Assembly: GCF_016786305.1 (NCBI RefSeq)
Contig: NZ_JADWYV010000007.1
Strand: one strand, 5' to 3'
Source of the DNA: Pseudofrankia nepalensis
GTDB lineage: Bacteria > Actinomycetota > Actinomycetes > Frankiales > Frankiaceae
DNA length: 64,000 nucleotides
Shown here: positions 15,205 to 24,700 of the stretch, piece after piece
How positions within the stretch are numbered: the stretch's first letter is position 1
Layout of the letters: each line of letters opens with the position of its first letter
Notes under the pieces: generated by a model
Database searches by the model: none
Told to the model about the DNA's origin: nothing
Seen by the model: only the letters and a program-made list of their open reading frames with translations
Made by a program: the position numbers and the translations under genes

Positions 15205-16518
15205 CTACCGCGGCACGCTGGCGATCGGGACGTTGCCCGTGCAGGTCATCGGGCTGACCGGCTGGTAGCTGGTGCCCTCGATCTGGACCAGCGCCGAGCA
15301 GGGGGCCGGCTCGCCGTGCCCGGCCGGGAACGAGATCGGCCCGATGCCGGGCTGGCTGGCCGTCGGCTGGTAGGTGAAGCTGCCGTTGACGACCTCGTCG
15401 AAGCGTTCCGGCGTCAGGTCACGTCCGGCGGCCTGGAGCATCTGCACGAAGACGTCGGCCATCCAGTAGCTCTGGATCGCGCCGAGCGTCAGCTTGGCGT
15501 TCGGGTCGACGGCCTTGATGTCGTCGGTGAGCTGTGTGATGGCGTCGCCGCCGAACTCGGTCGGCAGGAACTGGGTGCTCACGTAGCTGCCCTGCAGCGC
15601 CGCCGTGATGTCCGCGCTGCCCTCGAGCAGGCCGGGTGAGTAGGTGATGTAGTTCAGCAAGGCGCCCTTGTAGCCCGCGGTGTGCAGCCCGGCGCTGATC
15701 CCCACGGTGTTCGCGAACAGGCTGTTGAACACGACCAGGCCAGGCGGGGCGCCGTCGTCGCTCGTCATCACGGCCTGGACGAACGGGGTGTAGTCGACCT
15801 TCTCGGTGGTGGGCACGTTCGCCTTGGCGTAGACGACCTTCGCGCCGGCGGCGAGGAAGGCCGCCCGCACCGTCTTGAGGCCGTCCGTGCTGTTGGCCGA
15901 GTCATCGGAGACGATCGCGACCGTCGTGCCGGCGCCGAGCCTGTCGATGATGGGCTTGGCGAGCGAGGTGTTCACGACCGTGGCGCCGGGCGGCTGGATG
16001 CATCCGTTGTAGCCGAAGGCGAAGCCGGCCTTGTCGCCACTGCACTGACCGGGCATGAAGCCCCAGCCGACCGACGGGACCTTCTGGGCGTTCAGGTAGT
16101 CGGAGCTGGCGGGCAGGAAGCCGGCGCCGAGCATGGGCACGATCGCGAAGACCTTGTCCCGCTGGACGGCCTTGTGGACGAGCTGCAGGTTGGTGTCGCC
16201 GGCCTCCTGGTCGTCGGACACCCCGATGTAGGAGATCGTGCGGCCGTTTATGCCGCCCTCCCGGTTCGCCCGCTCGAAGCGGGCCTTGGCGCCGATGTCG
16301 GCGCCTGGGTAGCCGCCGCTCGCGCTGGTCAGCGCGGCGATGCCACCAATCGTGATGCTGGTGTCGGTGACCCCGCGCGGGCCGTCCGATCCGCCGGAGG
16401 AGCCACAGGCGGCGGCGACCACGGCGAGCGCGACCAGTCCCGCCACGTTCGCTAACAACGGGTACCGGCGGATATCGCGCGTCCATCGCGAGGTTCCCGG
16501 GGTGGATCGTGGGCGCAT
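15205..16518 (-). CDS. Branched-chain-type ABC transporter substrate-binding lipoprotein
   Basis: A 437-residue periplasmic-binding-protein type I (Peripla_BP_6, LivK-like). The N-terminus has basic residues, a hydrophobic stretch LLANVAGLVALAVVAAACGSSGG, and a lipobox (AAAC), so it is a membrane-anchored lipoprotein. The mature part starts TDTSITIGGIAALTSASGG and has SYIGVSDDQEAGDTNLQ and AIVPMLGAGFLPASSDYLN typical of the fold. I place the start at ATG 16518 with GGGAG 9 bases upstream; a GTG two codons earlier is also possible. It is the first gene of the transporter operon and has a TetR-type operator about 265 bases upstream. The ligand is not predictable, and these proteins also bind amides, short acids and aromatic compounds. 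Confidence 0.92.
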   Translation of the reverse strand: MRPRSTPGTSRWTRDIRRYPLLANVAGLVALAVVAAACGSSGGSDGPRGVTDTSITIGGIAALTSASGGYPGADIGAKARFERANREGGINGRTISYIGVSDDQEAGDTNLQLVHKAVQRDKVFAIVPMLGAGFLPASSDYLNAQKVPSVGWGFMPGQCSGDKAGFAFGYNGCIQPPGATVVNTSLAKPIIDRLGAGTTVAIVSDDSANSTDGLKTVRAAFLAAGAKVVYAKANVPTTEKVDYTPFVQAVMTSDDGAPPGLVVFNSLFANTVGISAGLHTAGYKGALLNYITYSPGLLEGSADITAALQGSYVSTQFLPTEFGGDAITQLTDDIKAVDPNAKLTLGAIQSYWMADVFVQMLQAAGRDLTPERFDEVVNGSFTYQPTASQPGIGPISFPAGHGEPAPCSALVQIEGTSYQPVSPMTCTGNVPIASVPR

Positions 16519-16989
16519 CGTCACGTACTCCCTATGAGCAGGGCGGATCAGGATTCGGCGGGCCAGGCGGTATCACGTTCGGCGCGGCTGAATATGCGCG
16601 GCGGCGTTCGCGCGCGGGTCGTGGCGCGTCTGTCGGGCCGCGTCGCCGGCCGGGCGACGCGGCGACGGGCCCGAAACTCGGGGCGTAGGGCCCTGGATCC
16701 GGTGAGCACACGGACCACTCGAGCCCGTGGCCAGCGGCCCTGGGCCGCCCGCCAACCGATTAAACACGCCGGACGGCTTTGCTTACAAGTGTTAGTTTGT
16801 AACCTGTACGCGGGGTGCCGGAGCATGTCGGCTCAGGTCAGGGGCCCGGTCCGGCCACCCGAGTCACCCCGAGGTGTGGCGGGGCGATAACGTGCCGCTT
16901 CGACGCGCTCTCGCCGCGTCGCCGGTCCCGTTCCGGCCGGCGGATACCGGGCGAGCAGTATCTGGCGCGGCCGGCTGACAGGAGGAGCA
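16519..16989. other. Divergent control region between transporter operon and TetR gene
   Basis: The 471-base stretch has no gene. It separates the leftward binding-protein operon from the rightward TetR gene and holds the operator at 16783-16802. Around it the DNA is locally AT-rich, unlike the flanks, as expected for a promoter. Confidence 0.6.
16783..16802. promoter_or_regulatory. TetR-type operator, copy 1
   Basis: The outer arms TTACAA (16783-16788) and TTGTAA (16797-16802) are inverted, and the interior contains ACAAGTGTTAGTTTG. Nineteen bases here (16781-16799) match 17 of 19 with the operator at 21372-21390. The site lies between the TetR gene and the transporter operon. Confidence 0.7.
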
Positions 16990-17622
16990 TTGGCGTCGCG
17001 ACGCGAAGAGATTCTCGACATCGCGCGGAGACAGTTCGCCGCCAACGGCTACCAGGCCGCCTCGATGCGGGACCTCGCGGAGGCCAGCGGGCTGATGGCG
17101 GGCAGTCTTTACTCGCATTTCAAGAGCAAGACCGAGATGATCACGGATATCGTCGTCCGTTTCTACGACACGCTTCTCCCGCGCCAGGCCGCCGTGCTCG
17201 AGGACCCGACGGAGAACGGCGCGGCCAAGGTCGCCCGAATGATCCAGGAGGTCTTCACCGTCTGCGCCGCGCACCGCCTGGAGCTGACGATCCTGCACTA
17301 CGACTGGACCGCGCTGTCCAGCATCGAGGAGGTCATGTCCCGCAGCAGCCGCACGCTCGACCTGTGGACCATCGCGCTGCGGGCGGGCGTCGCGGACGGG
17401 TCGATCGACCCGGAGGTCGACCCGGTGCCGATGGTCCGGATCATCACCAGCTCCATCCACAGCCTCCTGGACACCAAGCGCTACGGGCATCTGCCACTCG
17501 CCCCCGAACAGGAGAGCCAGCTGCTCGCGCAGCTGCGCCGCGCCCTGCTGGAGGGCATCGTCGCGTCCCCGGCCCGGCCGGCCGACACGCCCGGCGGCGC
17601 CCGGCCGGCACGGCCGACCTGA
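16990..17622 (+). CDS. TetR-family regulator of the catabolic island
   Basis: A 210-residue regulator. Residues 3-50 are the TetR helix-turn-helix (REEILDIARRQFAANGYQAASMRDLAEASGLMAGSLYSHFKSKTEMI), and the rest is an all-helical ligand and dimer domain. The start is TTG 16990, directly after GGAGGAG at 16981-16987. It lies alone on the plus strand between two leftward operons, both of which carry nearly the same operator (16783 and 21372), so it most likely represses both and itself and is released by the imported substrate or a CoA derivative. The C-terminal 20 residues are Pro/Ala/Arg-rich and probably disordered. Confidence 0.92.
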   Translation: MASRREEILDIARRQFAANGYQAASMRDLAEASGLMAGSLYSHFKSKTEMITDIVVRFYDTLLPRQAAVLEDPTENGAAKVARMIQEVFTVCAAHRLELTILHYDWTALSSIEEVMSRSSRTLDLWTIALRAGVADGSIDPEVDPVPMVRIITSSIHSLLDTKRYGHLPLAPEQESQLLAQLRRALLEGIVASPARPADTPGGARPARPT

Positions 17623-17716
17623 CCCGGACCGTCGCCGCGCGCCGCCCGGCGCCCGCCGGGCGGCCCCGGCGACGCGCCGGGCCACGCCCCAGTCCGGGCC
17701 ACGCCCCGCGCCGCCG

Positions 17717-18910
17717 TCACCACTCGTCCTCGAACGGGGCGTGGGACAACCGGCTCAGCCGCTCCGGTCCGTCGTCGCGGACCAGCACGGTCTCGGCGCC
17801 GAGGTAGCCGCCCTCCCCCGGCTCCCACACATAGGGCTGCAGCACCAGCACGGTTCCGGCACGGATCGGCGCGTCGACCGGCGCGGGGCCGCGCGCCCCA
17901 CCGAGGAACGGCGGCTCGACGCCGAGGCCGATCCCGAAGGCGATCGGCAGCGGCGGCAGCGGCTCGCCGGTCGCCGCCCAGGCCGCCGCCAGGTCGCGCA
18001 CGGTCGCCCCCGGCCGGCAGGCCGCGGCGAGCCTGTCGTAGGCGGCCCGCCACCGCCGGTAGAGGGCGCGCCGCGGCGCCGTCGGACCGGAGGCGGCCGG
18101 CCCCGCGACGAGCCGGGTCCTGGCGACCGTTCCCTCGTAGCCGGCATGGTGGGCGGCACCGCTCAGCGCCACCAGGTCTCCCGCCCCGAGGGTCCTGGCC
18201 GAGGGCCGCAGCCGCAGCGGCACGCCGTCCGCGAAGCCCGCGGCCTCGCGCGGGGTGGCGCAGAACGTGCCCTCGGACGCGGCGTGGTTGAGGCCGTTGC
18301 GGGCCAGCGCCGCGTGGAACGCGCCCTTCACCGTCAGCTCCCGCGCGCCCGGGGCCGCGAGCGCGGCCGCCTCGTGCAGCGCGCCCTCGACGAGCGCGAG
18401 CGCCGTGCGCAGACACCGGACCTCGCCGGGCAGCTTGACCGAGCGCAGCGGGCGCAACAGCGCCTCGGCGTCCACCAGCTCGGCGCGCGGGGCGAGGTCG
18501 CGCAGCAGCGTCGCCATCGACGCCGACATCCCGTCGACGGCGATCCGGCGCGCCGCCGCGAGCCCGTCGATCCGGGCCACGTTGGCCTGGATCAGCCGCG
18601 GGTTCCACACCAGGCCGGACAGGCGCTCGCGCGGGATGTCCGGCGGCACCCCGTCGTCCCAGGTGGTGACCAGCAGGTGCACGGCCGCGTCGGCGCGGAC
18701 CAGCGCGCAGACCGGCCCCCAGCCGGTCACGACCGCCCGCCACAGCGGCCGGTGACCGGCGACGTAGCGGGCGTTGCCCTGCCGGCCGAGCAGCAGGACG
18801 TCGATGTCGTGCTCGGCCAGCGCGGCGAGCACGCGCGCCCGGCGCTGCGCCCGCAGGCTGGGGAAGTCGATGCCGGCGCCGTCCTCGTACGCCATGGTCG
18901 TGATCGTCAC
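17717..18910 (-). CDS. M24-fold protein lacking most metal ligands (pseudopeptidase or creatinase-like)
   Basis: A 397-residue protein with the two-domain creatinase/prolidase fold: an N-terminal creatinase domain (RRARVLAALAEHDIDVLLLGRQGNARYVAG) and a C-terminal pita-bread domain (VKLPGEVRCLRTALALVEGALHEA, GDLVALSGAAHHAGYEGTVART, VLVLQPYVWEPGEGGYLGAETVLV). Compared with the neighbour at 19035-20231, the two metal-binding Asp positions are Ser250 and Thr261, the His is replaced in AFGIGLG, and one Glu is Gln in LQPYVW; only the last Glu remains. It therefore cannot be a classical metallopeptidase. It may be a metal-free hydrolase like creatinase, or a subunit of the intact paralogue. GTG 18910 follows GAGGAG. 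Confidence 0.85.
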   Translation of the reverse strand: MTITTMAYEDGAGIDFPSLRAQRRARVLAALAEHDIDVLLLGRQGNARYVAGHRPLWRAVVTGWGPVCALVRADAAVHLLVTTWDDGVPPDIPRERLSGLVWNPRLIQANVARIDGLAAARRIAVDGMSASMATLLRDLAPRAELVDAEALLRPLRSVKLPGEVRCLRTALALVEGALHEAAALAAPGARELTVKGAFHAALARNGLNHAASEGTFCATPREAAGFADGVPLRLRPSARTLGAGDLVALSGAAHHAGYEGTVARTRLVAGPAASGPTAPRRALYRRWRAAYDRLAAACRPGATVRDLAAAWAATGEPLPPLPIAFGIGLGVEPPFLGGARGPAPVDAPIRAGTVLVLQPYVWEPGEGGYLGAETVLVRDDGPERLSRLSHAPFEDEW

Positions 18911-19034
18911 GTTGTCGCTCCTCGCGGCGGGGGCAGCCACGGGCCGGGCCGGCCGGCGCGGCCACGGGCCGCCGCCTGGTGGGCGCGGTCGGTGGGCGGG
19001 TGATCGGTGGGCAGCCGGTCGGCCGGCGGGTGGG

Positions 19035-20231
19035 TCATGCGTCGATCTCGTTCGGGTAGCGGCTGATCCGCTCGTGCCCGTCGGGGGTGATGACGACGAG
19101 CTCCTCGCAGCGCCAGCCGGCGTGCCCCTCCTGCCAGGTGACCGGCTCGATGACGATCGCCATCCCGGGTTCCAGCACGAAGCGCTCGTCGAACTCGGGG
19201 CCCCGGTCGGAGCCGATCTGCTGCGACTCGCCGCCCTCCAGCCCAAGCGTGTGACCGAGGAAGAAGTGGTCGAGCCAGGGTCGTCTGCCGTCGTTCAGGC
19301 TGGTCGCGAGCTTCACCAGCTCCGCGCCGCTCACCCCGGGCCGCAGCTGCTCGAGCACCGCGTCGGTGATGTCCTGCCAGCGCCGGTACAGGCCGCGCAG
19401 CGTCGGGCTCGGCCGGCCGCACACCCAGGTCCGGCCGACGTCCGAGGCGTAGCCCTCGTAGCCCGTCACGGTGTCGGTCCAGATCACGTCACCCTCGCGG
19501 ACGACGTGGTCGTTCGTGATCAGGTTGAACGGGATGTCGCCGTTCACGCTCCACGGCCCGTCCGAGATCCGCGGCGGCATCGCCTGCCACACCGGATCCA
19601 GGAAGTTGCACGTCGCGCCGAGCTCGAACAGCCGCTCGTAGAACGGGCCGGACAGCTCGTTGAGCCGGATGCCCGGGCGCAGCGCCCGCTCGGCGGCGTG
19701 GGTCGCCGCCTCGTTGATCTCCCAGGACCGGCGCATGCACTCGACCTCGTCCGGGGTCTTGTGCAGCCGCGCGGCGACCAGCAGCGGCCCGGCGGGCGCC
19801 AGCGGCGACGGCGCGAGCAGCGCCGGCAGCCGCAGGTACATCGGCGCCGTGTAGTCGTCCACGGCGACCGGGTCGCCGCGGCCGCCGGTCAGCTCCCTGA
19901 TCCGCGCGGCGGCCGCGACGACGCCTTCCTCGGTCTCCAGCTGCAGGCAGGGATGGACGTGGTCGGCGGGCAGGTCGGCCGGCGCGGCGTCCGGCCAGGC
20001 GGTGAACAGGTGCGGGTGCTCGGCGCCGGCGACGACCAGCGCGACGGCGCGTTGCTGGTAGACGCGGTTGTTGTCGCCCTGCACCGGGTTCGCGCCGGTG
20101 GCGTAGAGCACTCCCCCGCTGGTCAGCAGGAACAGCGCGCCCAGGCCTTCGGCGGCCATGAGGTCCTGGAGCTTGCGGTGCCGCTCCCGGTGCATCCGGG
20201 GGAGGTCGAGCTCCCTGAACGGGGGTGTCAT
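19035..20231 (-). CDS. M24-family metallohydrolase (Xaa-Pro peptidase/creatinase-like)
   Basis: A 398-residue M24B-type protein. The N-terminal creatinase domain (residues 1-150) includes LFLLTSGGVLYATGANPV. The pita-bread domain keeps all five dinuclear metal ligands: Asp253 and Asp264 in WTDTVTGYEGYASDVGRTW, His327 in LGHTLGLEGG, Glu362 in IVIEPVTW and Glu376 in WRCEEL. It could cleave Xaa-Pro-like amides or be one of the divergent lyases or hydrolases of this fold. The setting, with SDRs and a Liv importer, favours a small-molecule substrate over peptides. It starts with ATG 20231, 98 bases after the upstream SDR, and is followed by the ligand-poor paralogue. Confidence 0.9.
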   Translation of the reverse strand: MTPPFRELDLPRMHRERHRKLQDLMAAEGLGALFLLTSGGVLYATGANPVQGDNNRVYQQRAVALVVAGAEHPHLFTAWPDAAPADLPADHVHPCLQLETEEGVVAAAARIRELTGGRGDPVAVDDYTAPMYLRLPALLAPSPLAPAGPLLVAARLHKTPDEVECMRRSWEINEAATHAAERALRPGIRLNELSGPFYERLFELGATCNFLDPVWQAMPPRISDGPWSVNGDIPFNLITNDHVVREGDVIWTDTVTGYEGYASDVGRTWVCGRPSPTLRGLYRRWQDITDAVLEQLRPGVSGAELVKLATSLNDGRRPWLDHFFLGHTLGLEGGESQQIGSDRGPEFDERFVLEPGMAIVIEPVTWQEGHAGWRCEELVVITPDGHERISRYPNEIDA

Positions 20232-20328
20232 CGGGTTCTGCGCCTTTCGTCGAACGGGATCGGTCCGAGGGCCTGGCCAGGCGCGCCGGGTCTGGGCGGG
20301 CCGGACGGGCAGGCGGCCGCGGGCCGGG

Positions 20329-21117
20329 TCATGCGATGGGGCAGCTTCCGCCGTCGGCCATGAGGGTCTGGCCGGTCACGAACCGCGCCGCCGGGGAGAT
20401 CAGGAACTCGGCGACGGCGCCGACGTCGGCCACGGGGTCACCGAGCCGGCCGAGCGGGTTGCGGCCGAGCACCCGTTCCCGCATCGCCGGGTCGCCCGCG
20501 AACGCCCGCGCCATCGCCGGGGAGTCGGCGAGCGGCGCGACGCAGTTGACCCGGATCCCGTCCGGGCCCCATTCACGGGCGAGCACGCGGGCCAGCCCAC
20601 GTTGCGCGGCCTTGGCGGCGGCATAGGCGGGCAGCAGCCACTTGCCCTCGAAGCCGGCCTCCGACGTCGTCACGAGCACCGACCCGCCGGACCTCCGGAG
20701 CAGCGGATGGGCGGCGACGGCCAGGCGCCGCAGCCCGGTGACCGCGACGGCCACGTGCTCGGCGAGCTCGGCGACGCTGATCTCGGCCGCTGGCGCCGAC
20801 CGGGCGGACAGGCCGGAGGTCGCGTTGTGCACCAGGGCGTCGAGCCGCCCATGAGCCCGATCGACGGCGTCGACCAGCCCGGCCACCGCGGCCGGGTCCG
20901 TCACGTCGCAGGGCCAGGCCCGGCCGAGGCCACCGGCGGCCGTCACCTCGTCCGCGACCGCCGCGGAGGCGGCCGCCCGGCGGGCCGCGATCCACACCTC
21001 CCAGCCCGCGGCCCCGCAGGCCACCGCGATGCCGCGGCCCACCCCACCGGACGCGCCGGTCACGACCGCGACCCTGCGCCGCGGGCCGTCCGCCGCCGGC
21101 GCTCCCGGGGCGCTCAC
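20329..21117 (-). CDS. SDR-family oxidoreductase (3), first clear gene of the M24 operon
   Basis: A 262-residue short-chain dehydrogenase. It shows VAVVTGASGGVGRGIAVACG, WPCDVTDPAAVAGLV, LVHNATSGLS (Asn-Ala-Thr in place of the usual Asn-Asn-Ala-Gly), and YAAAKAAQRGLARVLAREWG with the Tyr-x3-Lys pair, ending LMADGGSCPIA. The start GTG (21115-21117) overlaps a TGA on the upstream side (GTGA), hinting at coupling to a short upstream frame. Transcription would come from the promoter region that carries the operator at 21372-21390. The altered NNAG motif sets it apart from the other two SDRs here. Confidence 0.9.
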   Translation of the reverse strand: MSAPGAPAADGPRRRVAVVTGASGGVGRGIAVACGAAGWEVWIAARRAAASAAVADEVTAAGGLGRAWPCDVTDPAAVAGLVDAVDRAHGRLDALVHNATSGLSARSAPAAEISVAELAEHVAVAVTGLRRLAVAAHPLLRRSGGSVLVTTSEAGFEGKWLLPAYAAAKAAQRGLARVLAREWGPDGIRVNCVAPLADSPAMARAFAGDPAMRERVLGRNPLGRLGDPVADVGAVAEFLISPAARFVTGQTLMADGGSCPIA

Positions 21118-21371
21118 CGGGCCCGCCCGCGGTCCACACGCGCCGCCGAGCCCGTGTTCCCTGCCGTGCCGGGTGTGATCCCCCAGACGGCGAGCCCGGC
21201 GTTCCAGCCGTCGTCATTCCAGCGGTCGCTCGCCGGAGCGGGCACCGCGCGCCGGGCCCGCGCGCCGACGGCCGCCGTGAACCCGGCGCGCGGCCCCGAG
21301 GACACCCCGAGGAACAGGACGGACGACCTCATCGGCACCACCAGATCCAGACCAGACGAGACGCGGGTCAT
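21114..21371 (-). other. Possible 85-codon leader frame upstream of the SDR gene
   Basis: An open frame starts with ATG 21371, directly abutting the operator at 21372, has no ribosome site, and ends in a TGA that overlaps the SDR GTG by GTGA. The product (starting MTRVSSGLDLVVP) matches no family I know and has the composition of random GC-rich sequence. It might be a leaderless upstream frame that couples translation to the SDR, or chance. Confidence 0.25.
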
Positions 21372-21390
21372 ACTAACAAGTGTTAGTTTG
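21372..21390. promoter_or_regulatory. TetR-type operator, copy 2
   Basis: ACTAACA (21372-21378) and TGTTAGT (21381-21387) are perfect inverted arms around AG, followed by TTG. The whole ACTAACAAGTGTTAGTTTG differs from the copy at 16781-16799 at only two positions. It lies at the head of the leftward SDR-M24-M24 operon. On the minus strand a TAGTAT that could be a -10 element overlaps it. Confidence 0.75.
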
Positions 21391-21755
21391 GCGCGCTACT
21401 CACCCGGTGGCCGGGTTCCGGCATGCCACCCGGACGGTCGGCACCACCCCCCGCCCACCCCCCGCCCACCCCCCGCCATCGCGGCCGCCTCGCCGCGCCG
21501 GTCCGCTCCGCGCACCGCGAAACGACCGGTCTGAAACAGGTCTGACCTAGGAAATTGACCTGGAGGCGCGAGCATGGCGTCCGGGCAACGACGGGGCGCC
21601 ATGTCGCGGGCCTTCGACGACGCGGTGCCGCCTGGCCCGCGAACCGAAGGCGCGCGCCGACACGGCCGGCACAGGACCGGGGCTACGAGGCCCACGTCCG
21701 CGGGAAGCTCCGCTGAGCGCGCCCCGCGCGAAGACCGAGACCACCGGAGGGCGGC
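21391..21755. other. Intergenic stretch upstream of ppc
   Basis: No gene supported. Near 21537-21564 there is an AGGTCTGACCTAGG run (containing the small palindrome GGTCTGACC) and a TTGACC that could serve as a ppc promoter element. Confidence 0.4.
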
Positions 21756-24700
21756 ATGACGGCCATGGACCACCGCGACACGGACCACCGCGACACGGAC
21801 CACGGCGGCATGGACCACCGCGACACGGACCAGCGCGACACGGACCACCGCGGCGAGGAACGGACCAGCGGCCACGGGAACGGCCCCTTGCCGGACGCCG
21901 AGCGGGGGCGCGGCGCCGGGGGCAACGGGAGCCGCGACGCCGGCACCTTCGCCGGCGGGGTCGCCTCCGACGTGCGGCACGCCGGAGTGCGCGCCGGCGT
22001 GCGCCGGCTCGGGCAGCTGCTCGGCGAGTCCCTGACCCGGCACGAGGGCGGCGAGCTGCTGGAGCTCGTCGAGCGGGTCCGCTCGCTGGCCCGCGGCGGC
22101 GGCGACCGCGGCGACCTCCAGCGGGTGCTCGCCGCCGTCGACCACCCGACGGCGATCGTGCTGGCGCGCGCGTTCACCGCGTACTTCCAGCTCGCCAACA
22201 TCACCGAGCAGCTGCACCGGGCACGTGAGCTGGCCGACCGCCCGCGCGGCGCGCTCGAGGAGACCGGCGTCCGGATCGCCGCCGCCGTGTCCGCGGGCCA
22301 GCTCGACCCACGGCTGCCCGCCCAGGTGATGGACCGCCTCGAGCTGCGCCCGGTGTTCACCGCGCACCCGACCGAGGCGAGCCGCAGGTCGGTGCTCGAC
22401 GTGCTGCGCGGGATCGCCGAGCTGCTCGACGCGGCCGACGACCCACGCGCGCACCCGTCACGGCGCGCGGTGGTCGAGCGCCGGCTCGCCGAGGCGGTCG
22501 ACGCGCTCTGGCAGACCGACGAGCTCCGGGTGGAGCGTCCGAAGCCCGCGGACGAGGCCCGCTCCGCCGCCTACTACCTGACCTCGATCGCCACGGACGT
22601 GCTGCCCGGGCTGTTGGAGGAGCTCGACGGCGCGTTCGCCGCGGTCGGGGCCGGGCTGCCGGTCACCGCGCGTCCGCTGCGGTTCGGCTCGTGGGCCGGG
22701 GGCGACCGCGACGGCAACCCGAACGTCACCCCCGCCGTCACCCTCGACGTGCTCACGCTGCAGCACGAGTTCGGCATCCGGGTCCTGCTGGGCGCCGTCG
22801 ACGGCCTCATCAGGGACCTGACGGCCTCGACCCGGGTCGTCGAGGTCAGCGACGAGCTGCTGGCCAGCCTCGCGGCCGACCGGGCCGCCCACCCCGAGGT
22901 GTACGACCGGTTCATCCGGCTCAACGCCACGGAGCCGTACCGGCTGAAGTGCAGCTACGTCCGCGCCCGGCTGACGGCGACCCGCGACCGGCTGGCCGCC
23001 GGCACCGCCCATGTGCCCGGCCGCGACTACCTGAGCGCGCGCGAACTGCTCGCCGACCTGCTCCTGATGCACCGCTCGCTGTCGGAGAACCGGGGCGAGC
23101 TGGTGGCGGACGGACCGCTGCGGCGCGCGATCCGGGTGGCGGCGGCGGTCGGGATGTCGCTCGCGACGCTCGACATCCGCGAGCACGCCGAGCGCCACCA
23201 CGCCGCGCTGGGCGCGCTCTACGACCGGCTCGGTGAGCTGGGGCGCCCGTACGCCGACCTCGACCGCGCCGAACGCATCGCGCTGCTGTCACGCGAGCTG
23301 GCGGGACGCCGGCCATTGTCCGGCGCGGCGGCGCCCGTCCCCGCCGACCCGACGGCGGCGGCGGTGCTGGAGCTGTTCACCACGATCCGCGTCGCGCTGG
23401 ACCGGTTCGGCGAGGACGTCATCGAGAGCTACATCGTCTCGATGACCCGGGACGTCGACGACATCCTCGCCGTCGTCGTGCTCGCCCGCGAGGCCGGCCT
23501 CGTCGACATCACCCCCGGCACCGGCACGACCGGCGGCCCAGCCCAGGACGGCGCGGGCGCGGAGCACGGCGCGGGAACGCGGGACGGCGCGGGAACGCCG
23601 GACGGCATGCGCGCGCGGGCGCGGATCGGGTTCGTGCCGCTGTTCGAGACGGTCGCCGAACTGCGCGCCGCCGGACGGCTGCTCGACGGCATGCTCGCCG
23701 ACCCGGCCTACCGGGCGGTGGTCGCCGCGCGCGGGAACCTCCAGGAGGTCATGCTCGGCTACTCCGACTCCTCGAAGGACGCCGGCATCACCGCGTCCCA
23801 GTGGGAGATCCACAAGGCGCAGCGGGAACTGCGCGACGTCGCGCGCCGGCACGGCGTCGTGCTGCGGCTGTTCCACGGCCGCGGCGGCTCGGTCGGCCGG
23901 GGCGGCGGGCCGACCGGCGAGGCGATCCTCGCCCAGCCGTTCGGCACCCTCGACGGCCCGATCAAGGTGACCGAGCAGGGCGAGGTGATCTCGGACAAGT
24001 ACACGCTGCCCCAGCTTGCCCGCCACAACCTGGAGATCGCGCTGGCCGCCGTGCTGGAGGCGTCGATCCTGCACCGCGCGTCCCGGCAGCCGGCGGACGT
24101 GCTCGCCGAGTGGGACCAGACAATGGACGCGGTGACCGAGTCCGCGCGCGCCGCCTACCGGCGCCTGACGGCCGACCCGGCGCTGGTGCCGTTCTTCCTC
24201 GCCGCGACCCCCGTCGACGAGCTCGCCCACCTCAACATCGGCTCCCGCCCGTCGCGCCGGCCGGGCGGCGCCGGCGGGCTCGCCGACCTGCGCGCGATCC
24301 CGTGGGTGTTCGGCTGGACCCAGTCCAGGATCATCCTGCCCGGCTGGTTCGGGGTCGGCACCGGCCTGGCCGCCGCCCGGGCGGCCGGCGCGGGCGACAC
24401 GCTCGCCGAGATGTACCGGTCATGGCACTTCTTCCGCACGTTCCTGAGCAACGTGTCGATGACGCTGGCGAAGACCGACCTGCGTATCGCCGCCGACTAC
24501 GTCACCACGCTGGTTCCGGCCGAGCACGCCAGCCCGTTCGAGGTGATCCGCGCCGAGCACGAGCGCACGGTCGCCGAGGTGCTGGCCGTCACCGGGGCGT
24601 CGACGTTGCTGGAGCACGCACCGGTGCTCCGGCAGACGCTGGAGGTCCGGGACCTGTACCTCGCCCCGCTGCACGCGCTGCAGGTCTCCCTGCTCGCCCG

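Noticed and set aside
19035..20231. DMSP lyase (DddP) identity for the M24 protein
   Set aside because: The metal-site segment resembles M24 proteins generally. I see no DddP-specific residues, so only the fold is claimed.
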